Part shown: positions 37,700 through 48,378 of the stretch, one piece after another
Position numbering within the stretch: the first letter of the stretch is position 1
Layout of the letters: each line of letters starts with the position of its first letter
NCBI GenBank assembly: GCA_016165875.1
Contig: JABBOT010000015.1
Location: 5,315,928 to 5,379,927, forward strand
Length of the DNA: 64,000 bases
Origin: Acanthopleura granulata
Lineage: Eukaryota > Mollusca > Polyplacophora > Chitonida > Chitonidae
Direction of reading: 5' to 3'
Notes under the pieces: model-generated
The model's input: only the letters and a program-made list of their open reading frames with translations
Told to the model about the DNA's origin: nothing
The model's database searches: none
Position numbers and translations under genes: made by a program

Positions 37700-37775
37700 A
37701 GGGCGAAATGTTTTTGAGAACGGCATTAAAAACAAATAAGTATTTAAGTAAATAAATAAATAAGCAAATAAATCA
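37700..37775 (+). mobile_element. Family A SINE 3' end, opposite orientation
   Basis: GGCGAAATGTTTTTGAGAACGG, CATTAAAAAC and a repeated AAATAAAT tail match the plus-strand 3' end of family A. Confidence 0.72.
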
Positions 37776-39099
37776 AAAATAAAAGAAAACTAATTTCCAT
37801 TCGGATAAAATACAAAGGGCATGTAGCACAATCGCGGTATCATTTCAGCGTTGTATTGGTGTTCGAATGAGTGATAAAGATGAGTGATAGGGTCCCTAGC
37901 ATAGAACAACAAGACTTCGTATAAACCCAGCCCTTTATACTTAAGCTAGTGATAAAAACACAAAAAAGCGAAGTAACAAATCTTGTTAAATGCCCTGAAA
38001 AAAATTTACGATCAGTCTGCTTTGTTAGAGCTTTGTGAGTCTTCATTCTCCAAAATGTGGAATGATATGAAAATGTACGGTACTACAGATGAGAGGCATA
38101 AAGAAACTGGGACACATTCTCATTAACGACGGCTTTTGAACTTGCATGATAGGCTATAAACGTAACTATGCTCATTTAGTGCATTCACATGTACAACATT
38201 CCTTGCGTCATTCCGTAAAATACTGATCACTGTCTCCCTTTAGTGTCTAAAACTTTTGACTGAGCATGCTATTTCGTGAACTTCTTTCCGAAAATTGGTC
38301 TTGCACTTATTGACCCGGAGCATCAATTTATGGTTGACGGCTGTTAAACGGATGTCTCTTTCGACGCTTAGATTTAATTTATTTGCAAACATTATGAGAT
38401 ACTTCGAAATGAGCGTTTAAACACGAATTTTAAAGATTTTATAAGCTTTATAGATGGTTTATAAAATGTGAAGATTATTTTTCAAAGCTCTATAAATACT
38501 GAATAAACAGCGCAAATATTTCTCGAAATGAAGACGTCTTCCTACTATTATTGAAAACTGTTGACGGCTTCTGTTAACAAAATCGTATTAAAATTTTTTT
38601 TTCTTCCTTAATTCTTTGAGGGTTTGTACTGAATGTTGTTTGGGAAATTGGTCTTGCGATTTTTCACAAAGATCGTCAGTTATTGTTGAGGATTCGGGTA
38701 CGAACGTCTGTTTCGACCACTAAATTAAATCTTACGTACTGGTCTTGAGTAGAACATTTACTGTGTTGAGGGAGTTAATCAAGGAGTGGATCGACTTCCG
38801 GACGCAGTTGTTTCCCTTGTCCCACAAGTCTGGATTTATGCCTTCCAGTTAAATCCTAAGCTCTGAGGCGGAGTCACAACTCACTTGGTAATCGACTGGC
38901 ATAATATTTTTGCCAGACAGTGGCGCCAAATCCGCTCTTTACATTGATTAAGCCTGGTTTGCTGGCTGGATCCACAGATAGATTGTTGGCCGACATGAAA
39001 TGGTTAAAGGGGATGCCTGGGGAAGTTGTTTATGTCACGAGAAAGATTTCTGTTGGTTCTAGACATGCTACCTTGTGTTGACCACGGAACAGTGTATGC
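37776..39099. other. No gene recognised
   Basis: Mostly AT-rich. A mid-composition block at about 38770-39030 (with TGGCGCCAAATCCGC) has no coding frame. Confidence 0.45.
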
Positions 39100-39482
39100 A
39101 CAAGCGCCTCTCATGACTTCGTGAAAACGATGTTGTCATCTGAAAACATTTGAAAAGTATTACAAAAAATTCAGAGCGCGTCCGAAATACAGACTTCCGA
39201 ATTGGGTGAAAAGTGCAGTGATGTTTAGTTAATACATTTAGCAATTTCAATGAACGTCACTGACCTAGAATTACTCATTTTCATGAGTGCAAACTGCCTC
39301 CGATGACATCAGGCACAACGATGTCAAATGAAAAACGCTTGGAAAGTATCATAAGAAATTCAAAGTACAACAGAGATACATATTTGAGAATTGGGTAAAA
39401 AGTTCAGTGATGTTGATATTCGTAGCAATTTTATTGGGAGGGTGAGTGATCTACAATTACTCATTTCCGTGACTGAAGAGAG
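39100..39482. repeat. Diverged tandem duplication, 2 units of about 190 bp
   Basis: Paired phrases about 190 bp apart: ACGATGTTGTCATCTGAAAA with ACGATGTCAAATGAAAAA; GAATTGGGTGAAAAGTGCAG with GAATTGGGTAAAAAGTTCAG; AATTACTCATTTTCATGA with AATTACTCATTTCCGTGA. No coding sense recognised. Confidence 0.82.
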
Positions 39483-39647
39483 ACCTTTGTACTCATTATA
39501 AAATTTAAAATATTTACAGTGAACGAATATGATGGTTTTTGTGACGTTGAGAGAAATCATCGCAAAACGCACAGAATACAATGAATGCTGCGAGGCGAGT
39601 TATGTAAACGCCGTTTACAAGATTCTTCACATCCATATAAGGACAAT

Positions 39648-39940
39648 TCATAATGACAAAATTGATATCCATCCTTCATGTCTTGAAGTTGACAGGAAAC
39701 AATTGTTCAATTCCCGGTAAGATATACCATCTAGGGTGTCTGTAAAGTTTTCATTAAATCCGGCGTAGGTGGATGTATATCTTACACAGCCTTTGCTATA
39801 TATACGTAGCAAATCATCAATATACCGTTTGGTTAATAAGAACCATCGACGAGCCTGATGAAAATTACTCTTTAATAACTTCTGCATAAAGTTGTATCCA
39901 TCCAAGAACAGGTATACGTCTGTCAAGGGAGGGCCGGAGA
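39648..39940 (-). pseudogene. Reverse-transcriptase fragment with YIDD box
   Basis: The minus strand reads PPLTDVYLFLDGYNF, then RYIDDLLRIYS at about 39805-39840. A xPPLxADLFLF block followed 30-40 residues later by RYIDD is what I recall for reverse transcriptases in poorly classified retroelements of marine invertebrates. YIDD is the catalytic YxDD. After about 60 residues the match fades, and a stop follows at 39648. No other recognisable domain is adjacent, so this is a dead scrap. It comes from a transposable element, not from a gene of the host. Confidence 0.55.
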
Positions 39941-40987
39941 GTGGCGGTGGGGGGTCGGCCGGGGTTCACAATTTCTACCAATCGGAACACTTATAAACAT
40001 TGTAGATAAATGGTTTCCCTAAATTTAATGAGAAAATTAATGTTATTAATGAGAAAATCCATTAACTCAGTGAATGAGGAGACATTGCTTGCATGGTAAT
40101 CAATGGTGTTGCAGTGGAACTAAAGCCTTTGACATTGACCTATTTTTTGACGGTGACCTATTTTATTAAACACCGGAACAATTAATGTTGAAATTCTATC
40201 AATTAAATCTGTGTGAAATGTCCATATACGGTATGTGCATTTGAGCGTCTAGTTCTGCAATGAAACGTTTCTAAGTTTTTGTACTTAAGAATCCACATGA
40301 TGCCTGATGCCTAAATTGATTGAAGCTGTACAAGTGTATTTTATTCCCAAACCCACTGTACGTCTTACAATGCCTTGGTTAAGAGGGTAGATACAAGTTT
40401 GACGGTACAGCTTCTTGCAATAAAGCTAGATTTGCAACGGGATTTTGCACTGTTGGATCGTTGTGAACAAACTAGCAACTTTTTGCGCATGGCAAGAGAA
40501 CAATTTGCAAGGGGATTTATTTTTGGAATCCTGAAAAATTGTGGTACATCGTTATAACAGGAAGGTACAGAGAAATTCCTTTCTTTAAGAAAAGAGTGAC
40601 GCGTTTTAGATTATAGTTCTTTCAGATTGTATGTCGTGACATTTAGAACACGTTGATGAAGCAGCAGCTGTTGTAGCCGTGCTTAGCTCCTCTACAAGAA
40701 CCTAATCGTAGCAAATCTTGCAAGATAATATACTGTTAGGAGCTTTATTACCTGGAGCCATAATGTATTTTCTCTGAAGGTCAGAAAGTCGGTCTACATG
40801 GTTCGGTCGTTCGGGACTTGTTTTGCTGGAGAGTATTACTATTGTGTACTGCGAAAGCAACATTTTCTTTGCTAGCTCAAGGCACTAATGGGTCTTCCTT
40901 CCGCCGTTTTGACCGTTTTTTATATTCTTGACATTACCTCTCATATTCATGTTTCTCGGATGTCTTGGATTACCTCTAGCCCGTCAA
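39941..40987. other. No gene recognised
   Basis: A short G-rich stretch (39925-39962) abuts the reverse-transcriptase scrap. The rest is AT-rich without recognisable content. Confidence 0.45.
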
Positions 40988-40995
40988 AAGTGCTG

Positions 40996-41110
40996 GTACG
41001 TGGGCAGGTCAGCCAGCAACCTGCGGATGTTCGTGGGCTGCCCCCGATCTCTGAAATATTCTTGAGTACGGCGTAAAACAAAAATGAAAGAAACGAATCA
41101 AATAAATCAT
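40996..41110 (+). mobile_element. Family A SINE, 5'-truncated and internally deleted, 8-bp target duplication
   Basis: GTACGTGGGCAGGTCAGCCAG, CAGCAACCTGCGGATG, GAAATATTCTTGAGTACGGC and an AAATAAAT tail. AAGTGCTG flanks it at 40988-40995 and 41111-41118. It lacks the CCTCCCACCATAATG segment. Confidence 0.9.
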
Positions 41111-41350
41111 AAGTGCTGCCGCCACTGGAACATCATGCAGACGCCACATGCATGACATCTCATCCAGTCACATTACACTGTCACTGGACAGTCCAGTTTT
41201 GTTTCCTTGCTCTAACCTCTCAGTGCTGAGCGTCAAGCCAAGCAGCAACAAGCTTCATAATTTTTGCATGGTATGACCCGACTCGGTATTGATCCCGGAT
41301 CCCCCGACCTCGCGAAGGTCGACGCTCTGACTACAAAGCCACCGATGCAG
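41111..41350 (-). mobile_element. Family C SINE
   Basis: Same family as 13070-13375. Minus-strand box A-like GGTGGCTTTGTAGTCAGAGCG and box B-like GGATCAATACCG, followed by the shared body (TTGCTCTAACCTCTCAGTGCT on the plus strand). A family A SINE sits immediately to its left. Confidence 0.73.
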
Positions 41351-41519
41351 TCACCATGACAATGTGGGGACAAACTAATAAGGTTAGTTCTCATGTATGA
41401 CAAGAGAATTAATAATTGACAATGTGTGTTAGATCTGAGTCAACATGGCACTGTAAATGGTAAAGTTATAATATACCGGTATAGCTAAGTAAAGGATTTC
41501 TTGCTGGCCCGTATGGAAC

Positions 41520-41711
41520 TGTCGAGTCCAGCTCATGCTGGCTTCCTCTCTGGACGAACCTGGGAAGGTCTGTCAGCAGCCTGCGGATGGTTGTGTTTTT
41601 CCCCCAGGCTCTGCCCGGTTTCCTCCCACCATAATGCAATCCGCCGACGTATAAGTGAAATATTCTTAAGTACGGCGTAAAATACCAATCAAATTAAAAA
41701 AAAAAAATAAA
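41520..41711 (+). mobile_element. Family A SINE, 5'-truncated, 8-bp target duplication
   Basis: GTCCAGCTCATGCTGGCTTCC through AGTGAAATATTCTTAAGTAC, with an A-rich tail. TATGGAAC flanks it at 41512-41519 and 41712-41719. Confidence 0.93.
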
Positions 41712-42059
41712 TATGGAACCCGAATCTCATCCAATTCACAATTCTATTTCCCGGAAGTTTTGGAATTGTTGTTGATTCCCAGACAGTGGGGAATATTTCC
41801 CAACTCAGTTCAAACATTACTCAAGCATTGCAAGAGAACAGTTACCAACTGAGCTGAGACCCGAGTCGCTATTGCTCGGAATTAGATAACCCATTGGATC
41901 ACCACTTGATCCAAGTTACTTTCAGGTAAAAAATGTGATTATTTCTGTGTACATTTAGTAAAACAGAATTTCAATACACGTCTTTACTGGCTAAGGAGAA
42001 AGTCTGCTAACCTTTGACCCCTAAGGCTGTGGTCTAGGTTAACAACGTAATACTTAACA

Positions 42060-42320
42060 ATTTTTCAGTCATATTACGACGAGTTCTTGTGCCTTCTGTC
42101 GTGTCTTCCTGTGGGGCAGGCGAATGGATGTCGCCACTGGAACATCATGCCAAAGACACCAGATATGACACCCCAACCTGTCACATTATACTCATAGCTG
42201 ACCAACCAGTCCTGTTCCCCTCCCCTAACCTAAAGACTGTACTTCCTGAGCACCAGATGGCCCAGCAACAAGTACCATTTTTAGAGGCTTTGCTAAGACC
42301 CAATCCGATATACACATTTT
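42060..42320 (-). mobile_element. Family C SINE, head missing
   Basis: Shares TTTTTCAGTCATATTACGACG, GCCACTGGAACATCATGCC and CCCTAACCTAAAGACTG-like blocks with the 13.1- and 41.1-kb copies, and loses homology near the tRNA-like end. Confidence 0.68.
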
Positions 42321-42567
42321 TTCCCTATAGATCCGTGGCCACGTTTATATGTGTCGGAAATAGGAGTGCCGCCCTTTGCCGGTAACCTGAATAATCATAT
42401 GAATCAAGTGCCACGGCCACAGCAGTGAGAGCTGGATTTTAAACACGTGATCGCACTGGTCAAGGGCATGACGGTCCTATGGTTGAAGGACAAGTATCAC
42501 AATTTTGTTTAATATCACTCGATCCCAAATATCCAAGACTTTCCCGTACCCTTGATATTCAATCATA

Positions 42568-42660
42568 TTCATCTGATTGCTGTTTTTCGCGAATCATAAC
42601 GTACTCGGTAATATTTCACTTCTCCGACGGAAGTCAGTACAATGGGCGAAGGAAACGATT
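42568..42660 (-). mobile_element. Family A SINE 3' end (first of three in a row)
   Basis: GATTGCTGTTTTTCGCGAATC, ACGTACTCGGTAATATTTCAC, TCCGACGGAAGTCAGTAC and GGGCGAAGGAAACG. Confidence 0.8.
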
Positions 42661-42671
42661 TGTTTACTTCA

Positions 42672-42750
42672 TTGATTGGTGTTTTACGCCACACTAAAGG
42701 ATATTTCACGTATCTGAAGATAGCCAGTATTATGGCTGAAGGAAACAGTC
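42672..42750 (-). mobile_element. Family A SINE 3' end (second of three)
   Basis: TTGATTGGTGTTTTACGCCA, GGATATTTCACGTATC and CCAGTATTATGGCTGAAGG. It ends at GAAACAGTCT, where the next tail starts. Confidence 0.85.
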
Positions 42751-43035
42751 TATTTATTTATTTATTTATCTGATTGGTGTTTTACGCCACACTCAAGAAT
42801 ATTTCACTTATACAGAAAGTATTATAGTGGGAAGAAACAGGGCAGAGAAACCCACGAAAATTGCCAAACTTTCCCATGGAGGGCCGGAGAAGAAGTCAGC
42901 ATAAGGTGGGCTGAAGTTACAATGACCGCATTGGTGAGAGGCATCTGGGTCATTGTAAAGGAAACAGATGACTAGTTCATGACCCAGCCTTGACTAAACT
43001 GGTAGGAGCTGGGTTTAAACTTGCCACCTTAATGA
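42751..43035 (-). mobile_element. Family A SINE, long copy (third of three)
   Basis: A (TTTA)n tail, GATTGGTGTTTTACGCCACA, CTCAAGAATATTTCACTTAT, a body with deletions, then ACCGCATTGGTGAGAGGC and GGGTCATTGTAAAG near the head. Box B-like CAAGTTTAAACCC (minus strand) lies near 43013. Confidence 0.85.
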
Positions 43036-43874
43036 CAATTTCAGGCATGGGAACAACAGAAGTCTGAAAGAGCTCAGAAATGTCTAAAACCTACCTCTCC
43101 CTTCTAGGTTATATGCAGTTTGGGCACTTTGAGGAAAATCTGAAATGGTGTTCTTCTTTTCACTTTAAGGGGAAAAAATTGCCACAAGATTGTTATGTCT
43201 GTAATGTTCAGTAGAAAATTGTGTACCGAAAACAGAAACACATATAAGTATACACACAAAAAAAGCGTCCCCCCCCCCAAAAAAAAACACAACATGACAA
43301 ATCACATCAGGGAATACAAATTATAAAAAGTTGTTTATTAAACTTATGCATTTAATTATATTATAAATAGAAATGGAAGAAGACTTCACAGGCTTTAGAA
43401 ACACAAGATTATACACTTTGCGTTCAAACTCCATATTAAATATATTACAGCAATGTAAGAAAGGGAAATGGACAAACAATCATGTATTCTGTCAGTCGAT
43501 CTGCACAAGTGCTAGATCTCTCACGGGTTGGCATGAACCCATGGTTATTTACATAAAACTTTACACAAAGCTAAAAAGAGAGATCAATCTCTGCCACCCA
43601 TGTTACAGTCATAGTAATCCAACCAAAATTTAATACAGACAGATTTCCAGCTGAGGGGAAGAGGGGTGGTGTAGAGGGGGTGTGTCTGACACAGGGAAAT
43701 ACAAACTACCACAGCCCAATTCTGTGAGCCACTGGTTACCTTATCCACTATAAACACGAAAATATATCAACTTTGCTATGAAAAACTACCGTTCGAATGG
43801 AATTACATGTGTATATCATATAGATGTAAAAAATTGCCAGCCACCATAGAGCAACTATTCGAACAGGTCACAAT

Positions 43875-44018
43875 TTATTTATTTCATTGGTTTTTTACAG
43901 AATATTTCACTTATACAGCAGGCAACAGCATTATGGTGGGAGGAAACCTGGCAGAGCTATGGAAGAAACCCATGACCATCCACAGGTTGCTGGTGAGAGG
44001 CACCTGGGTCATTCATGC
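43875..44018 (-). mobile_element. Family A SINE, internally deleted
   Basis: TTTATTTATTTCATTGG, AGAATATTTCACTTATACAG, GCATTATGGTGGGAGGAAAC, CATGACCATCCACAGG, then a jump to GGTGAGAGGCACCTGGGTCA near the head. Confidence 0.88.
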
Positions 44019-44044
44019 TTTATGCTTTCCCTTGTTTCAGTTGA

Positions 44045-44182
44045 TGGAAGAGTCAGAATACCCCTGGTGCAGGAGGGAATGTGCTAGATGGAACAGCCAG
44101 AATATCCCTGCTGAAGAAGGGAGTGTGATGGAACAGCCAGAATATCCCTGCTGAAGAAGGGAGTGTATTTGATGGAACAGCC
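44045..44182. repeat. 40-bp tandem repeat, 3 units
   Basis: Two near-identical units, marked by GGAACAGCCAGAATATCCCT and GCTGAAGAAGGGAGTGT, lie at about 44091-44175. They are preceded by a diverged unit (AGAATACCCCTGGTGCAGGAG) from 44045. The array follows directly on a family A SINE. Confidence 0.8.
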
Positions 44183-45225
44183 TGTCCAGTCTCTGAGTTT
44201 AAGACTCTCTGGCAGTTGATGTTTTAATCCTTTTTGACAATACACCACACACGTCAATTGAGCCAATTAATTTATAAATACATGTACATGTAACCAGATT
44301 TTGCCCCCATCTATAATGTGGTAAGAACATACAAAGCACAGTACATGGCAGTTAAAGCTACATTTGTTAAAATCATTAGTTTTTTAATAAAACTGCTAGA
44401 TTTACCAAGCCTCGTAAAACATTAACTTCGACTTTCACAAAGCACAATCACATAACATACCCTATTATTATCGAAGCAATTATGTAATATTCCAAAATGT
44501 TTCAAATTTTACATAAAAACATGGTATGTCAAAGCACCTATTATAAATGTAAAGAATAATTATTTCGAGAACTGTTAAGAAAATAATGGTTAAGGGTAGG
44601 TAACTCTTGCAGAACAAACAGTGCTAAGGGGAACATGTCATCATTATCTCCCTTGGAATGCTCCCCAATCGGCACAAAATTTTGCACAAACTTTTCAATA
44701 TTTATGTCACTGCAGAAGGGATTACAATGGACAAATGTAAGTTTATGTCTTAAGTGTCAATACTGATAATATTTACTTAATACAACTTATGCACGTAAAC
44801 ACATTACTATTTGTAAAGTGTTGAACAGTGTCAACGTTTTTGCAAGTACATGTACGTCAGATGAGCAAAAGTTATACATTTCTTATTGTACAAGCTTTAG
44901 CACTGCACTTGTGTTACGACTTGAAGTTAATTGGATTGATTGTTTTTATTTCACAGTTTACTCCTGTATAATAAATAATCCATATCAGGTCATAACCGTA
45001 TCATTCAGTTCAGAAATACTTTAGACAACACACACACTGTAATCCTTCTTGAAAACATGTACATTTTCAGACAAGGACTGGTGAATTTTTTTGTTAAATA
45101 CTTATTTGGTCTTAAAAATCAGACGAATGAAGCGAGAATGGAGCATTATCAAAACTCGTCAACATTTCCCTCTGCGTTACATGTATGCTTAGTGACAGCA
45201 CATGATTTTCAACAAAGTCTTATTA
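44183..45225. other. No gene seen
   Basis: AT-rich sequence downstream of BCAR3 on its strand. No recognised repeat family or coding signal. Confidence 0.5.
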
Positions 45226-45310
45226 TAACCACCTAAAAGGCACTATAGCCACCTAAAAGGCACTATAGCCACCTAAAAGGCACTATAGCCATCTACATGT
45301 AAAAGGCACT
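45226..45310. repeat. 20-bp tandem repeat, 4 units
   Basis: The unit ATAGCCACCTAAAAGGCACT is repeated, with the last copy interrupted by an ACATGT insertion. Near-identical copies. Confidence 0.88.
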
Positions 45311-45631
45311 GTGACAACCGACAACAGCTTTCTGCCACAAAAGATCCCAAGAAACTTGCAAGGCGTGGAATCACATAAAAATTCTTGTCAGCCACAGTTC
45401 GGCAGAGAACCAACCAACACAGGAATGCTTGTTATGTGTGTCTGAGGGTTAAAAGTGAAGCACAGCCATGGACATGTAAATGAAAGTTCACACGTCAGTT
45501 TCAAGATCAGAATGGTCACTCGTTTCTCATCACACTTGTACATATGGAAACATCTTACACTCATTTTTTTTTACATGTACAGCGTTTGAATTTTTTTACA
45601 CACCAATCTTTCATCGAACTACACATGAAAA

Positions 45632-46185
45632 ATACTCAATTTTTCCTGCTCTCCCAGTCTGCATAATTCCCCCTAAAACTTCAAGATACTCAATTTTTCC
45701 TGCTCTCCCAGTCTGCAGAATTCCCCCTAAAAATTCAAGATACTCAATTTTTCCTGCTCTCCCAGTCTGCAAAAATTCAAGATACTCAATTTTTCCTGCT
45801 CTCCCAGTCTGCATAATTCCCCCTAAAAATTCAAGATACTCAATTTTTCCTGCTCTCCCAGTCTGCATAATTCCCCCTAAAACTTCAAGATACTCAATTT
45901 TTCCTGCTCTCCCAGTCTGCATAATTCCCCCTAAAACTTCAAGATACTCAATTTTTCCTGCTCTCCCAGTCTGCATAATTCCCCCTAAAACTTCAAGATA
46001 CTCAATTTTTCCTGCTCTCCCAGTCTGCATAATTCCCCCTAAAACTTCAAGATACTCAATTTTTCCTGCTCTCCCAGTCTGCATAATTCCCCCTAAAAAC
46101 CCCTAAAAATTCAAGATACTCAATTTTTCCTGCTCTCCCAGTCTGCATAATTCCCCCTAAAAATTCAAGACACTCAATTTATTAA
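45632..46185. repeat. 54-bp minisatellite, 11 units
   Basis: The phrase ATACTCAATTTTTCCTGCTC recurs at 45632, 45686, 45740, 45782, 45836, 45890, 45944, 45998, 46052 and 46116, with a variant at 46170. Spacing is 54 bp except for one 42-bp unit (12-bp deletion) and one 64-bp unit (10-bp insertion). Because 54 is a multiple of three, long open frames arise on both strands (45480-46106 plus, 45611-46084 minus, with an 18-residue repeat). I treat these frames as by-products rather than proteins. Confidence 0.92.
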
Positions 46186-48340
46186 AAAAAAACCTCAACT
46201 TCAAAATACATCAAAAATTCAATTTACACTCCTCTAAAATAAAACCTGCATGTGTATCTTTTAACATTTTAACAGTGAAATTTTACACATGTACATCGCA
46301 CCTTAGGTTGGTACATTCAACGTTAAAATCAAAATATTGTATAAATTATTTAACATACGGCATGGAAAAGAATGTTTGCGTTCAGTAAAAAATACTGACC
46401 ACCAGCACAAAGTTGTGTTAAGCACAAAAAAATACACAGGTTTTGTATACACATACATGTGTATCTGTAAATAATTGCAAACCATTTTTAAATGCTTTAC
46501 ATGTTACTTTGAGTATCAAGTCATTATGGCAATCAATGAAAGGGTATTTCCTCATAAAGCAAACTTTCGAAGTTTGTAAAATTCCACCAACATTCTACTG
46601 CGTAAGAATTTAATTCTTACATATCAAGGCCATTTGTTGGTACATTTTTTTACCAATATAAATGCTTGCCCAAATTAATGCTATGGTCAGGCAGCCCAAA
46701 TTAAGATGACATAAAAATTTAAAGAGAGTATACCAGTTATTTCTTGCAACAAAATCCATATTAGCTAATCCAAATCAGGAATTTTCTATTTCTATTTAGC
46801 AAGAGTAACTTAAAATATTGCCTTTTAGACAACAGACTCGTACCTGTATGATCATCTTCATCATATCAAGCCAGATACTCCGTGTGTTGCTACGTGTTCA
46901 AGACTCCGTTTTCTGCCTTGATCAATCGACTAGACGAATCCGTTCCAGTCCAAACTTGAAAAGCCACCATCGTTATCCAATCAGACACTTTACCTGCGCG
47001 AGTTGGCAAAGAATTTATGCACGTAGTAAATTTCACATGCATCATTCAAACGTACTGAAAGCTCTTAAACACGTGGCAGGTGAACACTACGAGTTGACTG
47101 AGCCAACAAAGTAGAATAGATCACGCTATGTTCGGCTTGTATAGTGTTTTCCAGTACTGTGTACATAGAGAATTAAAGTCTGCATCGCCACAGGAGGTTT
47201 AATTCAGAGTACCAAGGCTAAGTGGGTAAGTCTGGCCATCTCGCTCTGGTCTTATGTCTTCGGTCACAGGTAGACTTGTTGAAGGATTAGACATTTCATC
47301 CTATTCTGTCTTCATGATTGAACGTTCAATAAGTACTTTGACATCATGTCTTAATATGACAGCAGGTCAGCATCTGTCTGTTTATGCCGTTTTTATCCCC
47401 ATCCTTACAGACGTGCAAAGTTCTTTAGTTTCTGAGATTTTACCTGCCACTGGCCTTGTGTGAAGGCACATTTTGTTTCGTTTTTGCTCTCACTCAGTTA
47501 GGGGAACTACTATTTGATTGGGTAATACATTTACATTAATATTCATCAGCTACTGAATCTGGTGGATTGGTTATTTCTGCCTGTTGGATCAAGGCAGAAA
47601 GCATAGCTATAGGCGAACAGTGTGACATGATAAAATCAACATGCTGTACTATTTACATTGTTAATATGATGCAACGTAATGGAACATCCAGCATTATAGT
47701 AGACGCGTGGGAAAGGCAAAGTCAGCAAATTACATGTATAAGAACACATGACTTCCAACTGCACACCTCTGCTTGCAACGTAATGAAACATCCATTTTAT
47801 GGTAGACACGTGGGAAATGCTAAGCCAGCAAAGTACATGTGATTTCCAGCTGTACACATCTGTTATAAAACGTAACATCCAGCTAGTGAAAATAGCACAG
47901 ACATGTGAAAAGGTAAATTGATGTGTTAAGTACACAGGTATACAAATAATTTCCAGTTGTACATTACAAATACCTGCACTGCAACAACTTAACATCCACT
48001 ATACTTGCAGATATACGGGAAAAGTCGTAAGTTACGACAATGAAGCACATAATTATATACACATAATTTCCAGCACCTTTCTTTTCAAAGATAAAACTAT
48101 GATGTTCATGGGAAACCTTAAAACGACATTTCCGGGTACGATGTTTCAATGCAATTCTGTAACCACATCTTCCAGTCTTCGGGAAGACAACATTCAGATG
48201 TTCACAGAAAAGAACATCACGAAGATATTTCCGTGTCAGAGGTTTCATTAAAATTCCATTCCCCTATCATCCAGTCACCCGGAGAGATAACACTCAGATG
48301 TCCACAAAAAACACATCACAAAGATATTTCCGATGTTTCG
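46178..48340 (-). other. BCAR3: Likely BCAR3 3' UTR and downstream flank
   Basis: No spliced or conserved coding signal follows the stop. Reading down the minus strand, I see no AATAAA until 46178-46183; a weaker ATTAAA lies at 47198-47203. A 3' UTR of about 1.1 or 2.2 kb is therefore possible, but the cleavage site cannot be placed from sequence alone. The stretch contains two tandem-repeat blocks (48128-48378 and 47672-48078) and otherwise unremarkable sequence. Confidence 0.35.
47672..48078. repeat. Diverged tandem repeat, 4 units of about 90-115 bp
   Basis: Units begin near 47672, 47777, 47868 and 47982. Each has AACGTAA-like sequence followed by ACATCCA, then a GACACGTGGGAAA-like block, then TTCCAGCTGTACAC near its end. 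Divergence and indels are high. It is probably transcribed as part of the BCAR3 3' flank. Confidence 0.6.
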
Positions 48341-48378
48341 TTACAATTCCGTTCCCACATCATCTGGTCTCTCGGCTC
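48128..48378. repeat. About 98-bp tandem repeat overlapping the BCAR3 stop codon
   Basis: There are three diverged units, beginning near 48128, 48224 and 48323. Shared phrases are ATTTCCG, GTTTCATTACAATTCC, CATCATCCAGTC and CACATCACGAAGATA. The third unit is cut short and covers the last codons and stop of BCAR3; the other two lie beyond the stop. See the matching finding. Confidence 0.7.

Noticed and set aside
45480..46106. 208-codon plus frame and 157-codon minus frame over the 54-bp array
   Set aside because: Both exist because the unit is 54 bp. There is no conserved domain, and other frame-neutral tandem DNA in the window behaves the same way.
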